Origin: SIG714 sp964638675
GTDB lineage: Bacteria; Bacillota; Clostridia; Oscillospirales; CAG-272
Direction of reading: 5' to 3'
Length of the DNA: 64,000 nt
Assembly (NCBI GenBank): GCA_964638675.1
Contig: CAZXAU010000002.1
Coordinates: 1 to 64,000, forward strand
The notes under the pieces are model-generated. The model was not told the origin of the DNA and searched no databases. It saw only the letters and a list, made by a program, of their open reading frames with translations. Numbering within the stretch: position 1 is the first letter of the stretch; every line of letters starts with the position of its first letter. Shown one piece after another: positions 50,355-58,853 of the stretch. The translations under genes and the position numbers were made by a program.

Positions 50355-51863
50355 TCAGTCCAAAGGCTTCATCGTCGGGAAAAGCAATACATCACGAATC
50401 GATGCCGAATCTGTAAGGAGCATTACAAGTCTGTCGATTCCGAAGCCAAGTCCGCCTGTGGGGGCAAGACCGTATTCAAGTGCATTGATATAGTCATAGT
50501 CTACCTGTGCTGTTGTATCCGGCTCTTCTTTTCTCTTCTGTGCGACCTGTTTTTCAAATCTTTCCTTCTGATCGATCGGATCGTTAAGCTCTGAGAATGC
50601 ATTTCCGTATTCTGTTGCATTGATAAAGTACTCAAATCTTTCGGTAAACATCGGATTTGAAGGCTTTTTCTTTGCGAGGGGACTATTCTCTATCGGATAA
50701 TCATATATGATCGTAGGCTGTATAAGCTGCTCTTCTACATATGCGTCAAAGAACTCAAGAAGTACTCTTCCCTTTGTTGCGTCGGGGGCGACCTCTACAT
50801 GCTTTTCCTTTGCACATGCTCTTGCCTGCTCGTCGGTCTCCCACGAGTCATAGTCTACTCCTGCATATTTTCTGACCGATTCTACCATTGTAAGTCTGTC
50901 CCATTTTCCAAGGTCGATAGTCTTTCCCTGATAGGTAATTACACTCGATCCGCAGACCTTTTTAGCAAGATATGGGTACAGCTCTGTTACAAGATCCATC
51001 ATTCCCTTATAATCGGTATATGCCTGATAAAGCTCTATGGTTGTAAATTCGGGGTTATGCTTTGTATCCATTCCCTCATTTCTGAATATTCTTCCGACCT
51101 CGTACACTCTGTCGAATCCGCCGACTATAAGGCGTTTGAGGTAAAGCTCGGTTTCGATACGAAGATACATATCCATATCGAGTGCATTATGGTGTGTTTT
51201 GAAAGATCTTGCCGAAGCACCAATCTCGATCGGAAGAAGTATAGGCGTATCTACCTCAAGAAATCCTTTACTGTCAAGAAAAGCTCTCGTTTCCTTGAGG
51301 ATCATGCTTCTTTTATAGAATGTATCCTTTACTTCGGGATTGACTATAAGATCGACATATCTCTGACGGTAACGCATGTCGGTATTTGTCAGTCCGTGAT
51401 ATTTCTCAGGAAGCGGACGGAGCGACTTTGCAAGGAGTGTCAGCTTTGTAGCATGCACCGACACTTCGCCCGTCTGGGTTTTGAATACAAATCCTTCAAC
51501 TCCTATGATGTCGCCTATATCCCACTTCTTAAAATCAAGATTGTAGAGGTCTTCTCCGACATCGTCCCTCTTGACATATATCTGAATGAGTCCGCTTCGA
51601 TCGCTTATATGGGCAAAGGATGCCTTACCCATTATACGGCGGCTCATCATTCTTCCGGCAATTGCAACGCTCTTTCCCTCAAGCTCTTCAAAATTTTCTT
51701 TTATTTCTCCCGAAAGAGCGGTAAAATCAAATTTTGTAAGTGTAAAGGGGTCTCTTCCCTGCTCGACAAGAGCACTCAGCTTTTCTTTTCTTATCCTTAC
51801 AAATTCATTTATTTCTTCTATTTCCTCTTCGGAAAACTCTTCCTTGATGATCTCATCTGCCAT
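50355..51863 (-). CDS. lysS: Lysine-tRNA ligase, class II (LysS)
   Basis: 502 residues, the usual length. The N-terminal OB-fold anticodon domain (VAIAGRMMSRRIMGKASFAH) is followed by the class II core: motif 1 region around FLEVDTPILLPIEIGASARSF, motif 2 YLRIETELYLKRLIV and GRIFRNEGMDTKHNPEFT, motif 3 GLAPTGGLGFGIDRLVML. It charges tRNA-Lys. Its extreme 3' end is the target of the integrated element, which leaves the protein intact. It follows greA in the same operon (60 bases). Confidence 0.95.
   Translation of the reverse strand: MADEIIKEEFSEEEIEEINEFVRIRKEKLSALVEQGRDPFTLTKFDFTALSGEIKENFEELEGKSVAIAGRMMSRRIMGKASFAHISDRSGLIQIYVKRDDVGEDLYNLDFKKWDIGDIIGVEGFVFKTQTGEVSVHATKLTLLAKSLRPLPEKYHGLTNTDMRYRQRYVDLIVNPEVKDTFYKRSMILKETRAFLDSKGFLEVDTPILLPIEIGASARSFKTHHNALDMDMYLRIETELYLKRLIVGGFDRVYEVGRIFRNEGMDTKHNPEFTTIELYQAYTDYKGMMDLVTELYPYLAKKVCGSSVITYQGKTIDLGKWDRLTMVESVRKYAGVDYDSWETDEQARACAKEKHVEVAPDATKGRVLLEFFDAYVEEQLIQPTIIYDYPIENSPLAKKKPSNPMFTERFEYFINATEYGNAFSELNDPIDQKERFEKQVAQKRKEEPDTTAQVDYDYINALEYGLAPTGGLGFGIDRLVMLLTDSASIRDVLLFPTMKPLD
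50365..50380 (-). other. attR: 3' end of lysS
   Basis: GGCTTCATCGTCGGGA encodes the P-T-M-K-P of the LysS C-terminus. It is the intact-gene copy of the attachment core. The last two codons before the stop (leucine-aspartate) differ from the displaced copy (isoleucine-aspartate), consistent with the element supplying the present lysS tail. Confidence 0.7.
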
Positions 51864-51923
51864 TTTAAATTATACCTTTCACTATTACAAAGTTAGTGTT
51901 CTTATTCTACAGATAATCAATAA

Positions 51924-52406
51924 TTAATCCTTATCTTTTTCGATAGAAAGGATCTTGAGCTCCATAATTCCCACAGGAACTTCAACAGTAATGATATCTC
52001 CTACTCTTGTATGCTTTATTGCTTTTCCTATCGGAGACTGATCGGATATTTTTCCCTTTATCGGATCTGTTTCACCGAATCCGACAAGAGAATACGTCAC
52101 TTCGATATTTTTGGTTATATTGAGAACCTTTACTCTCGTTCCGATGCTGACAACATCGGTCTTTACATTATCCAGATTGATAACCTGAACAGTTTTCAGA
52201 AGCTCTTCAAGCTCTGCAATTCTTGATTCAACTTTACCCTGTTCGGCTTTGGCTTCATCGTATTCGCTGTTCTCGGAAAGGTCTCCAAGTTCACGTGCTT
52301 TTTCTATCGCTTCTATAACCTCTTGACGTTTCTTCATTTTTAAATAATGAAGTTCTTCCGACATTTTATTATAGCCTTCTTGTGTTACTGTCTTGATGTT
52401 TTCCAT
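51924..52406 (-). CDS. greA: Transcription elongation factor GreA
   Basis: 160 residues. Long antiparallel coiled coil (YNKMSEELHYLKMKKRQEVI, ARELGDLSENSEYDEAKAEQ, the latter with the acidic tip D-x-x-E that enters the polymerase channel) and a globular C-terminal domain ending VGDIITVEVPVGIMELKILS. It rescues backtracked RNA polymerase. The greA-lysS order is common in Firmicutes. Confidence 0.95.
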   Translation of the reverse strand: MENIKTVTQEGYNKMSEELHYLKMKKRQEVIEAIEKARELGDLSENSEYDEAKAEQGKVESRIAELEELLKTVQVINLDNVKTDVVSIGTRVKVLNITKNIEVTYSLVGFGETDPIKGKISDQSPIGKAIKHTRVGDIITVEVPVGIMELKILSIEKDKD

Positions 52407-52454
52407 AATGCTCTCCTTTATATCTGTATCTTGTATACCTTCGTAGTTTTATAA

Positions 52455-53660
52455 CTATTTCAAAAGCTCTGTTATAGCTGTTTTAATAACAGATTCTTCT
52501 TTATTCACCGAATAATAATCTATTTTTTCGCCGCTTTCAAGCTTCACTTCAATGTTCGGGGTGATTCCCACACCGTCATAATTTATGCCGCACGGCGGAT
52601 CATAATATGAAGTTGTCAGCTTAAGTGCACTTCCGTCTCCGAGCGGAACAACACTCTGCATTACGCCCTTGCCATATGTCGTTTCGCCTATAATAACTGC
52701 ATTTTTATGGTCTCGCATTACCGCAGTAAAAAGCTCTGCCGCACTTGCAGTCGATGAGTTGACCAGAACGGCACAGGGATAGTTGAATTCTCTTCCCTTT
52801 GACGTTTTGTATTCCCTCTTGCTTCCGTTTGAAGCTCTCGCCGTTACAACAAGTGAATCCTTAGGTAAAAGACTCTCACTCACTCCGATGATAGCCGAAA
52901 GCAATCCGCCCGGATTATCACGCAGGTCGAATATGAATTTCTCAGCGCCTTTTTTCTCAAGAGATTCTATCGCATCGGCAAACTGTTTTTCTGTCGTTTC
53001 ATCGAATGATATTATTCTTACAAACCCGATTTTTTCACTTTCCAAATATTCATATATTACCGACTCGGCTTCTACTATTTCACGCTTTACGGTAACACTC
53101 AGAGTCTCACCGTTTCTGCTGATCGTGATCAAAGCCTGCGTTCCCTCATCACCTCTTATAAATGATGCGGCTTCTGTATAATCCATTCCGATGATGCTTC
53201 TGCCATCAATCGAAACAATTCTGTCGCCGACCTTGACCCCTGATTTTTCGGCAGGCGATGTAGGAATAACACGCTCTACTTCGAGCCCCTCGTCGGATAT
53301 GCTTTCAGCTGTTACTACAATAACACCGATTCCGCAGAGTTTACCGCTCTCTGTCTGCATCAACTGTTTATATTCTTCTTCGGTATAATAATATCCGTAT
53401 CTGTCGCCCATTCCAAGGACATAGCCCTTCAAAGCGTATTCCTGCGCCAGTTCGTTATCAAATTCGCCGACATAATTCTGATCATAATAACCGTATATAC
53501 TCAGCATTTTCTGCATGAAATTGCTCTGCTGAATATAATCGAGCTGATTGAGCTCAGACATATACGCTTCTCTTGTTACAGACCATGCCGTCATAAAAGA
53601 GACAAGTGCCACAAGAATGCAAATTACAATTACTGCCGAGACAGATATCTTTTTTCCCAT
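52455..53660 (-). CDS. S41 family carboxy-terminal processing protease
   Basis: 401 residues. N-terminal anchor VSAVIVICILVALVSFMTAW, PDZ domain about 105-195 (GIGVIVVTAESISDEGLEVE, PAEKSGVKVGDRIVSIDG), then the S41 core: FDLRDNPGGLL, NSSTASAAELFTA with Ser306 and TTYGKGVMQS with Lys331, the Ser-Lys dyad spaced by 25 as in CtpB. Acts outside the membrane on envelope or signalling proteins. Encoded next to the FtsEX-hydrolase genes, so it may process that cell-wall machinery. Confidence 0.9.
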   Translation of the reverse strand: MGKKISVSAVIVICILVALVSFMTAWSVTREAYMSELNQLDYIQQSNFMQKMLSIYGYYDQNYVGEFDNELAQEYALKGYVLGMGDRYGYYYTEEEYKQLMQTESGKLCGIGVIVVTAESISDEGLEVERVIPTSPAEKSGVKVGDRIVSIDGRSIIGMDYTEAASFIRGDEGTQALITISRNGETLSVTVKREIVEAESVIYEYLESEKIGFVRIISFDETTEKQFADAIESLEKKGAEKFIFDLRDNPGGLLSAIIGVSESLLPKDSLVVTARASNGSKREYKTSKGREFNYPCAVLVNSSTASAAELFTAVMRDHKNAVIIGETTYGKGVMQSVVPLGDGSALKLTTSYYDPPCGINYDGVGITPNIEVKLESGEKIDYYSVNKEESVIKTAITELLK

Positions 53661-53786
53661 TAGTTACAGCATTCCTTTCATATTAAATCATATAAAAGCA
53701 CGAGAAAAATTAATTCTCACTATATTACACTCATTTCGGTCAAAAGATACCGAAATGATCAAAATTCCATATGTATTAAAATTTCT

Positions 53787-55025
53787 TCAGTGTTTTGGCA
53801 CACTTACATATGACAGTGGGTTGTATGTGCTTTTGTCAAGACGCACCTCGAGATGGCAGTGCGGTCCGGTAGCCTTTCCAGTGTCACCTGAAAGTGCTAT
53901 TACATCCCCCTGCTTTACTGTATCTCCGGCTTTTACAAGAAGCTTACTGTTATGTCCGTATAGCGTATACATATGTTTTCCTGTTTCGCCGTATATTCCG
54001 TGGTCTATCATTACATAGTATCCGTATCCGGAAGGCATATAATCAGCCGTAACAACAACTCCCGAAAGCGCAGCATATACGTTGCTGCCCTTTGAAACAG
54101 GAATGTCGATACCGTAATGAAAGGTTCCTTTGACTCCTGTAACGGGGTCTGTCCTCGTGCCGTAATAACTTGATATATACCAATTGCTTTCATCAACAGG
54201 CCATCTGATCTTTTCTTCTCTTGCATAAGACGCCTCATGCAAAAGCTGATTGCGGTAGGCTTCAACCATCTTTGTAAGCTCTTTTTCGGCAAGCTCAGCC
54301 TGTTCCTTGAAAAGCTGTGCCTTTTTTGACTCGTCTTCCTTCAGTTTGTCAAGGCTTATAAGATAGTCTTCAAGCTCATCGATCCTCACCAGAAGCCCGT
54401 CTTTGACATTTTCATACGAATCTATTTCATTTTGCCTCGAATCACGCAGATCGGTCAGCTCTTTGAGCTCTTCGGCAAGCTCATTCTTTTTTGTTTCAAG
54501 CTTTGTCATGATTCTTTCATCGTAATTGAGAGCGTCAAGTATTCTCTCTGCTGATGAAACAAACTCTGTAAAGCTGTCAGAATTGAAGAGCAACTCGATA
54601 ACTGAATACTCTCCGTCTTCACGTGATGAACGCAGTCTTGAAAGATATATCTGATATGTATCGTTGTACTCAGATTGGGTCTGGGCGATCTTTTTATCGG
54701 TCTGCCTTACAAGCTCATTGTAATCTGCTATAATTTCCGAAACGATACGGATCTCATCAGTATATCCATCAATCAGGGTTTCAGCATAACTAATTGCACT
54801 TTCGGTATAACGCTCATCATTTTTGTATTCTGAAAGTGCTTTTTCTGCCTGCACCCGCTCATTTTTTATATTTGCGAGCTTTTCTCTAAGCTCATCTATA
54901 TCCGTTTGTTTTATTATTTCACTGTCTGCCACACTGATCTGCGGATAAGCCGACAGTGTGCAGATCATAAAAGAAATACAGAGTAAGAATGAAATTACAA
55001 CCTTTATCTTTCTTTTTTTCAACAT
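53787..55025 (-). CDS. EnvC/PcsB-like murein hydrolase, coiled coil + M23 (LytM) domain
   Basis: 412 residues. Signal peptide (KVVISFLLCISFMICTLSAY), then a long coiled coil of about 200 residues, and a C-terminal M23 peptidase domain: FHYGIDIPVSKGSNVYAALS with the first His and Asp, and ATGPHCHLEVRL with the H-x-H metal ligands. In Gram-positive relatives, coiled-coil M23 proteins are activated by FtsEX at the septum; ftsX and ftsE lie directly upstream in the same operon. Metal ligands are intact, so it should be catalytically active. Confidence 0.85.
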   Translation of the reverse strand: MLKKRKIKVVISFLLCISFMICTLSAYPQISVADSEIIKQTDIDELREKLANIKNERVQAEKALSEYKNDERYTESAISYAETLIDGYTDEIRIVSEIIADYNELVRQTDKKIAQTQSEYNDTYQIYLSRLRSSREDGEYSVIELLFNSDSFTEFVSSAERILDALNYDERIMTKLETKKNELAEELKELTDLRDSRQNEIDSYENVKDGLLVRIDELEDYLISLDKLKEDESKKAQLFKEQAELAEKELTKMVEAYRNQLLHEASYAREEKIRWPVDESNWYISSYYGTRTDPVTGVKGTFHYGIDIPVSKGSNVYAALSGVVVTADYMPSGYGYYVMIDHGIYGETGKHMYTLYGHNSKLLVKAGDTVKQGDVIALSGDTGKATGPHCHLEVRLDKSTYNPLSYVSVPKH

Positions 55026-55092
55026 AAGTATTGCCTCTTTTTGTATGCCTTACATACAGACTGCAAATTTAAATATACCGAATGTCCGGTAT

Positions 55093-55995
55093 TCACCGTG
55101 AACGCTCCATGTAACGACCGAGCGACACCGTGCTTCCGATTATTCCGGTTACAGTTCCTATCAGAACAAATCCTATCGCAAGTACCGGATATACCTCAGA
55201 AAATTCTAATGTTTTGATAAGGTCGGCATATCTGACGGCAAGATCTCTTATTGTTCCGTAGATCCACCATTGCAGGAAGAAAGCGGAAACTGATGCCGTT
55301 ATGCCTATAATAAAGCCTTCAAGGATAAAAGGAAGCGTAACAAAGCTCTTTGTTGCTCCTATCGTATACATGAGTGCGATCTCATCTTTTCTCGCATACA
55401 GCGAAACCTTAACCGTTGTTATGATTATAAACACGGTTACCGCAATAAGTGCTGCAAAAAATGCGACCGTTATAAATGTCAGTGCCTTTTTAAGCGAAGA
55501 CACTGTATTTGCCAATGTCGCACGGCTTTTTACTATATCAACTCCCTTAATATCAGACAGCTTTTGTTCAAGCAATGCAACATCATAATTATTATTATAT
55601 GTTATAACAATGCTGTCCCTATAGGGATTGTCTCCCTCTTCAAGACCTGTAAAATATGACGGATGCTTTTCCATTTCCTCAGCAAGTGCCTTCTCTTTTG
55701 AGATAAACTCAGCATTTCTGACCTCGTCCATTCCCGAAATATCAGAATATATCTTGTTGATTTCATCTTCTGCAGCGGAATCGCTTATATACACTACGAT
55801 CTTGTTCAGGTATTCAAGATCTCCTATATTAAAATTGATATTTTCGATGATCAGATAAAAGCTTCCCGTTACAAGAAGACAAACAACGAGCACTGCCACA
55901 GACGCAGTACTCAGAACTCCGTTTTTAAAAAGTCCGGAAAATGCTCTTGAAACAAGATAGAAAAAAGTGTCCAACTTTTTAAATATGCGTGACAT
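55093..55995 (-). CDS. ftsX: Cell division protein FtsX
   Basis: 300 residues. Four membrane segments in the FtsX arrangement: one early (LSTASVAVLVVCLLVTGSFY), a large extracellular loop of about 130 residues (NIGDLEYLNKIVVYISDSA ...), then three close together (TFITVAFFAALIAVTVFIII; LPFILEGFIIGITASVSAFF; VLAIGFVLIGTVTGIIGSTV). It transmits ATP hydrolysis by FtsE to a peptidoglycan hydrolase. Start at 55995, one base after the ftsE stop, with GGAGG inside the ftsE end; the frame upstream to 56028 is not needed. Confidence 0.9.
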   Translation of the reverse strand: MSRIFKKLDTFFYLVSRAFSGLFKNGVLSTASVAVLVVCLLVTGSFYLIIENINFNIGDLEYLNKIVVYISDSAAEDEINKIYSDISGMDEVRNAEFISKEKALAEEMEKHPSYFTGLEEGDNPYRDSIVITYNNNYDVALLEQKLSDIKGVDIVKSRATLANTVSSLKKALTFITVAFFAALIAVTVFIIITTVKVSLYARKDEIALMYTIGATKSFVTLPFILEGFIIGITASVSAFFLQWWIYGTIRDLAVRYADLIKTLEFSEVYPVLAIGFVLIGTVTGIIGSTVSLGRYMERSR

Positions 55996-55996
55996 T

Positions 55997-56671
55997 TTAA
56001 TTTCCTCCTGCCGGAATATCCGAAACAAGCTTGCCCGAATTGATTCTTATGACCCTCTCTCCGAAATAGTCAACCAACCCCGATTCGTGAGTCACAACAA
56101 CAACCGTTTTCCCCATCTTGTGTATTTTGATAAGAACCGACATTATTTCCTTTGACAACTCTGGGTCTATATTTCCCGTCGGCTCATCGGCAATTATATA
56201 GGAGGGATTTCCCGAAAGTGCCCTGCCCAGGGCAACCCTCTGCTGCTCGCCTCCCGAAAGCTCGTTTGGATAACGGTCCTGCTTTTCATCAAGTGCCACA
56301 ATATGGAGAATAAGAGGAATTTTTTCCTCTATTTCTCTTCTTGTAAAGCCCATTACACGCATTGCAAAAGCGATATTCTCGTATACCGTCATCTTCGGAA
56401 AAAGACGGAAGTCCTGGTATACTACTCCCAATTGCCTTCTGTATTTCGGAATATTCTTTTTTTTCAGTTTGATAAGCTCTTGCCCATCAACTTCAAGGAT
56501 CCCGTCGCTTACCGTTTCTTCACGCATCAGGAGCTTCATGACAGTCGATTTTCCGGCACCCGATGCACCGACAATGAACACGAATTCACCGTCGGCAATT
56601 TCAAGGCTGATATTATCGAGAGCAACCGTGCCGTTGGGATATATTTTTTTTACATTTTCGAATCTGATCAT
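55997..56671 (-). CDS. ftsE: Cell division ATP-binding protein FtsE
   Basis: 224 residues. Walker A GASGAGKSTVMKLLM, Q-loop VVYQDFRLFPKMTVYENIAF, signature LSGGEQQRVALGRALSG, Walker B IIADEPTGNIDPE and switch VTHESGLVDYFGERV. It powers FtsX and the associated hydrolase during division. Directly followed by ftsX and preceded by a CdaR-type regulator gene. Confidence 0.95.
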   Translation of the reverse strand: MIRFENVKKIYPNGTVALDNISLEIADGEFVFIVGASGAGKSTVMKLLMREETVSDGILEVDGQELIKLKKKNIPKYRRQLGVVYQDFRLFPKMTVYENIAFAMRVMGFTRREIEEKIPLILHIVALDEKQDRYPNELSGGEQQRVALGRALSGNPSYIIADEPTGNIDPELSKEIMSVLIKIHKMGKTVVVVTHESGLVDYFGERVIRINSGKLVSDIPAGGN

Positions 56672-56710
56672 AGTTCTCCTGTTGAATATCTGTTTTTACA
56701 AATTTTTTGT

Positions 56711-57802
56711 TTATGACTCTTTTGGAGGATTTTTCTGTGCAAGATATTTCTTTACCATAAGCGCAACCTTAAAGGTTATAGCGTGATCAAATTCACTCAG
56801 ATCAAGCCCTGTGATCTTACGGATCTTTTCAAGACGATATACAAGAGTATTACGGTGCACAAACAGTTTTCTTGATGTTTCCGAAACATTGAGATTGTTC
56901 TCAAAGAAGCACTGTATTGTGGCAAGAGTTTCACGGTCAAGATTATCAAGAAAATTGAGCTTGAAAACCTCCTGCAGGAACATTTCGCAAAGTGTCGTGG
57001 GGAGTTGATAGATCAATCTTCCGATTCCCAGATTTCCGTAACTGTTTACATTCTTTTCGCTTTCAAAGATCTTTCCGACATCAAGAGCTACCTGTGCTTC
57101 TTTATATGACTTTGCAAGATCCTTTATTCCGGCTACCGGATTTCCGATTCCTACGCAGACATCCACAAGCATCTCGCTCTGACAATTGGTATATATCATA
57201 TGACCGATTTCCTCAAGCTCCTGGGTTTCGATAGACTGAGGTACCTCTTTGATAAGTACAACATCATACTCACCGATACTCACAACATTTTCCTTGTTTT
57301 TGTCGGGGAACATTCCTGAGATCAGATCGTAGGGAACAATATCAGATTTCTGCGGAAATTTGATAATAAAAACCACTCTTGAAACTTCGGAATCAAAATG
57401 AAGTTCCTTTGATTTTGCATATATATCCGCCGGGAGAATATTATCCAGAAGTATATTCTTCAAAAGAGCATTCTTGTCGTATCTTTCATCGTACATGCTC
57501 TTTATATTTCCGAGTGCTATTGCAATCAGCTCGCAATATTTCGACGCATCATAGTCTCCGCCCGAAACAAAAGCCAAATACTCAGCTCTTGACTGACTTG
57601 CAAGGGGTTTATAGGTATATCCCTCAGATACATACTTTTCGTTGCCTATTGTTGCATCAGGACGGCAAAACGGGCGCACTTCACCCATTTTTGTAAGCTC
57701 GGAGCAAGCAACTACAACTCCGTTCTCATCAACTACACCTATAACTCTGTTAATGGTGTCTTTCATTTGAAAAATTACGCTTTGGAAGAGTCTGTTTGAC
57801 AT
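56711..57802 (-). CDS. CdaR/PucR-type transcriptional regulator
   Basis: 363 residues. N-terminal sensory region (VIGVVDENGVVVACSELTKM), a GGDEF-like or PAS-like middle, and a C-terminal helix-turn-helix of the PucR type: NNLNVSETSRKLFVHRNTLV followed by YRLEKIRKITGLDLSE. The family regulates catabolic or cell-wall genes in response to small molecules. The gene lies immediately upstream of ftsE (39 bases), so it may affect the FtsEX operon; the ligand is unknown. Confidence 0.8.
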   Translation of the reverse strand: MSNRLFQSVIFQMKDTINRVIGVVDENGVVVACSELTKMGEVRPFCRPDATIGNEKYVSEGYTYKPLASQSRAEYLAFVSGGDYDASKYCELIAIALGNIKSMYDERYDKNALLKNILLDNILPADIYAKSKELHFDSEVSRVVFIIKFPQKSDIVPYDLISGMFPDKNKENVVSIGEYDVVLIKEVPQSIETQELEEIGHMIYTNCQSEMLVDVCVGIGNPVAGIKDLAKSYKEAQVALDVGKIFESEKNVNSYGNLGIGRLIYQLPTTLCEMFLQEVFKLNFLDNLDRETLATIQCFFENNLNVSETSRKLFVHRNTLVYRLEKIRKITGLDLSEFDHAITFKVALMVKKYLAQKNPPKES

Positions 57803-57986
57803 ATTTTTATCCTCAATTCATTTTTATTCCTGGCCCCGAAAATTCTTAAAACAGCATGGAATCATCCGAATACTTCGGTCAGTTTTTTCACTAATACTAA
57901 TATACATCAGTTTTTATTTTTTTTCAATAGGCGAATCGTAAATTTTTATAATTTTTTTGCATTTTTTCGTGCAGAATATCCAAATA

Positions 57987-58739
57987 TCACTTTTCCAGAA
58001 GAGCACTCATCACTGACAAGACGTAGATCGGTGCAGTTTCACAGCGCAGAATGCGTCTGCCGAGAGATATCCGTTCAATGCCAAACGAATCGGTTAAGGC
58101 GACTTCAGACGGCGAAAATCCACCCTCAGCCCCTACCATGAAGGCAATACCTGTATTTGCATTTTTTTCGATACGTGAAAGAAAGCTTGTCAGCGAATTG
58201 TCCCTCTCGCATTCATAGCATATAAAGCTTGCATCATATTTATTCTTGTCGCACATCATTCCGACTGCCGCCGAAAAATCGACCGGACGAACGATTTCGG
58301 GAATTCTCACTCTGCCGCACTGTTCTGATGCCGATCTCGCAATTTTTCTCCACCGCTCAAGCTTGGATCCGATAGCCTTTTCATCAGGTTTTGAAATGCA
58401 TCTTGATGAAATGAAAGGGACTACACACGAAACACCGGTTTCGACCGATTTCTGTATGATCTGCTCCATCTTATCCGATTTCGGAAGTGCCATGAATAAA
58501 GTTGCCTTATAATCGGGTTCGTTTATTCCCATGTTTTTGCTGTCGACACGGAGAGATACCGTATCCGATGTAAAGCCCTCAATGGTACAGTTGTATTCTG
58601 TATTGACCCCGTCGCACACTATTATCTTTTCGCCTGCACGCATACGCAATGAACGGGATATGTGATTGGCATTATCCCCGGTCAGAACTATCATCCCGTC
58701 TTTTTCTGGATTGCTATTCTCTGTAAAAATTCTTGTCAT
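57987..58739 (-). CDS. rsmE: 16S rRNA m3U1498 methyltransferase (RsmE)
   Basis: 250 residues. Begins with a small PUA-like domain (GDNANHISRSLRMRAGEKII) and then a SPOUT methyltransferase with a trefoil knot: ATLFMALPKSDKMEQIIQKS, IAFMVGAEGGFSPSEVALT (SAM loop) and SLGRRILRCETAPIYVLSVM. It methylates U1498 in helix 44 of 16S rRNA. A hairpin lies in the 114-base gap to the glnS gene upstream. Confidence 0.9.
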   Translation of the reverse strand: MTRIFTENSNPEKDGMIVLTGDNANHISRSLRMRAGEKIIVCDGVNTEYNCTIEGFTSDTVSLRVDSKNMGINEPDYKATLFMALPKSDKMEQIIQKSVETGVSCVVPFISSRCISKPDEKAIGSKLERWRKIARSASEQCGRVRIPEIVRPVDFSAAVGMMCDKNKYDASFICYECERDNSLTSFLSRIEKNANTGIAFMVGAEGGFSPSEVALTDSFGIERISLGRRILRCETAPIYVLSVMSALLEK

Positions 58740-58779
58740 ATCTTGTCTTTATATCTTTGTTATGAAGATAGTGTTCTTT

Positions 58780-58814
58780 GTCGCAGGAGCTTTTACAAAG
58801 AAAGCTCCCACGAC
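58780..58814 (-). other. Symmetric hairpin between glnS and rsmE
   Basis: GTCG-GGAGCTTT / AAAGCTCC-CGAC with symmetric 2-base internal loops and a 7-base apical loop. No T-run follows on the minus strand, so it is a weak terminator or a processing site. Confidence 0.45.
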
Positions 58815-58853
58815 ATATTCGAGTTATACATACCTTAAAGCCTGAACAGAAAT

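Larger units (their letters stand above)
44407..50380. mobile_element. Integrated element at lysS 3' end carrying a STAND-like NTPase
   Basis: About 6 kb bounded by attL (44407) and attR (50365). It contains arm-type repeats at both ends, one cargo gene (44924-48667), a truncated tyrosine integrase and an excisionase. The cargo gene is clearly AT-richer than the flanking housekeeping genes. TTCTATATAAG and CCTATATATC occur near both edges (44438-44468 and 50336-50356). With the integrase truncated, the element is probably immobile unless helped in trans. Confidence 0.75.

Noticed and set aside
44407..50380. tRNA gene as integration site of the element
   Set aside because: No tRNA-like sequence lies at either end; the duplicated sequence is the 3' end of lysS.
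50799..51896. 365-codon open frame antisense to lysS
   Set aside because: Same reason: fully antisense to a confident gene and without domain similarity.
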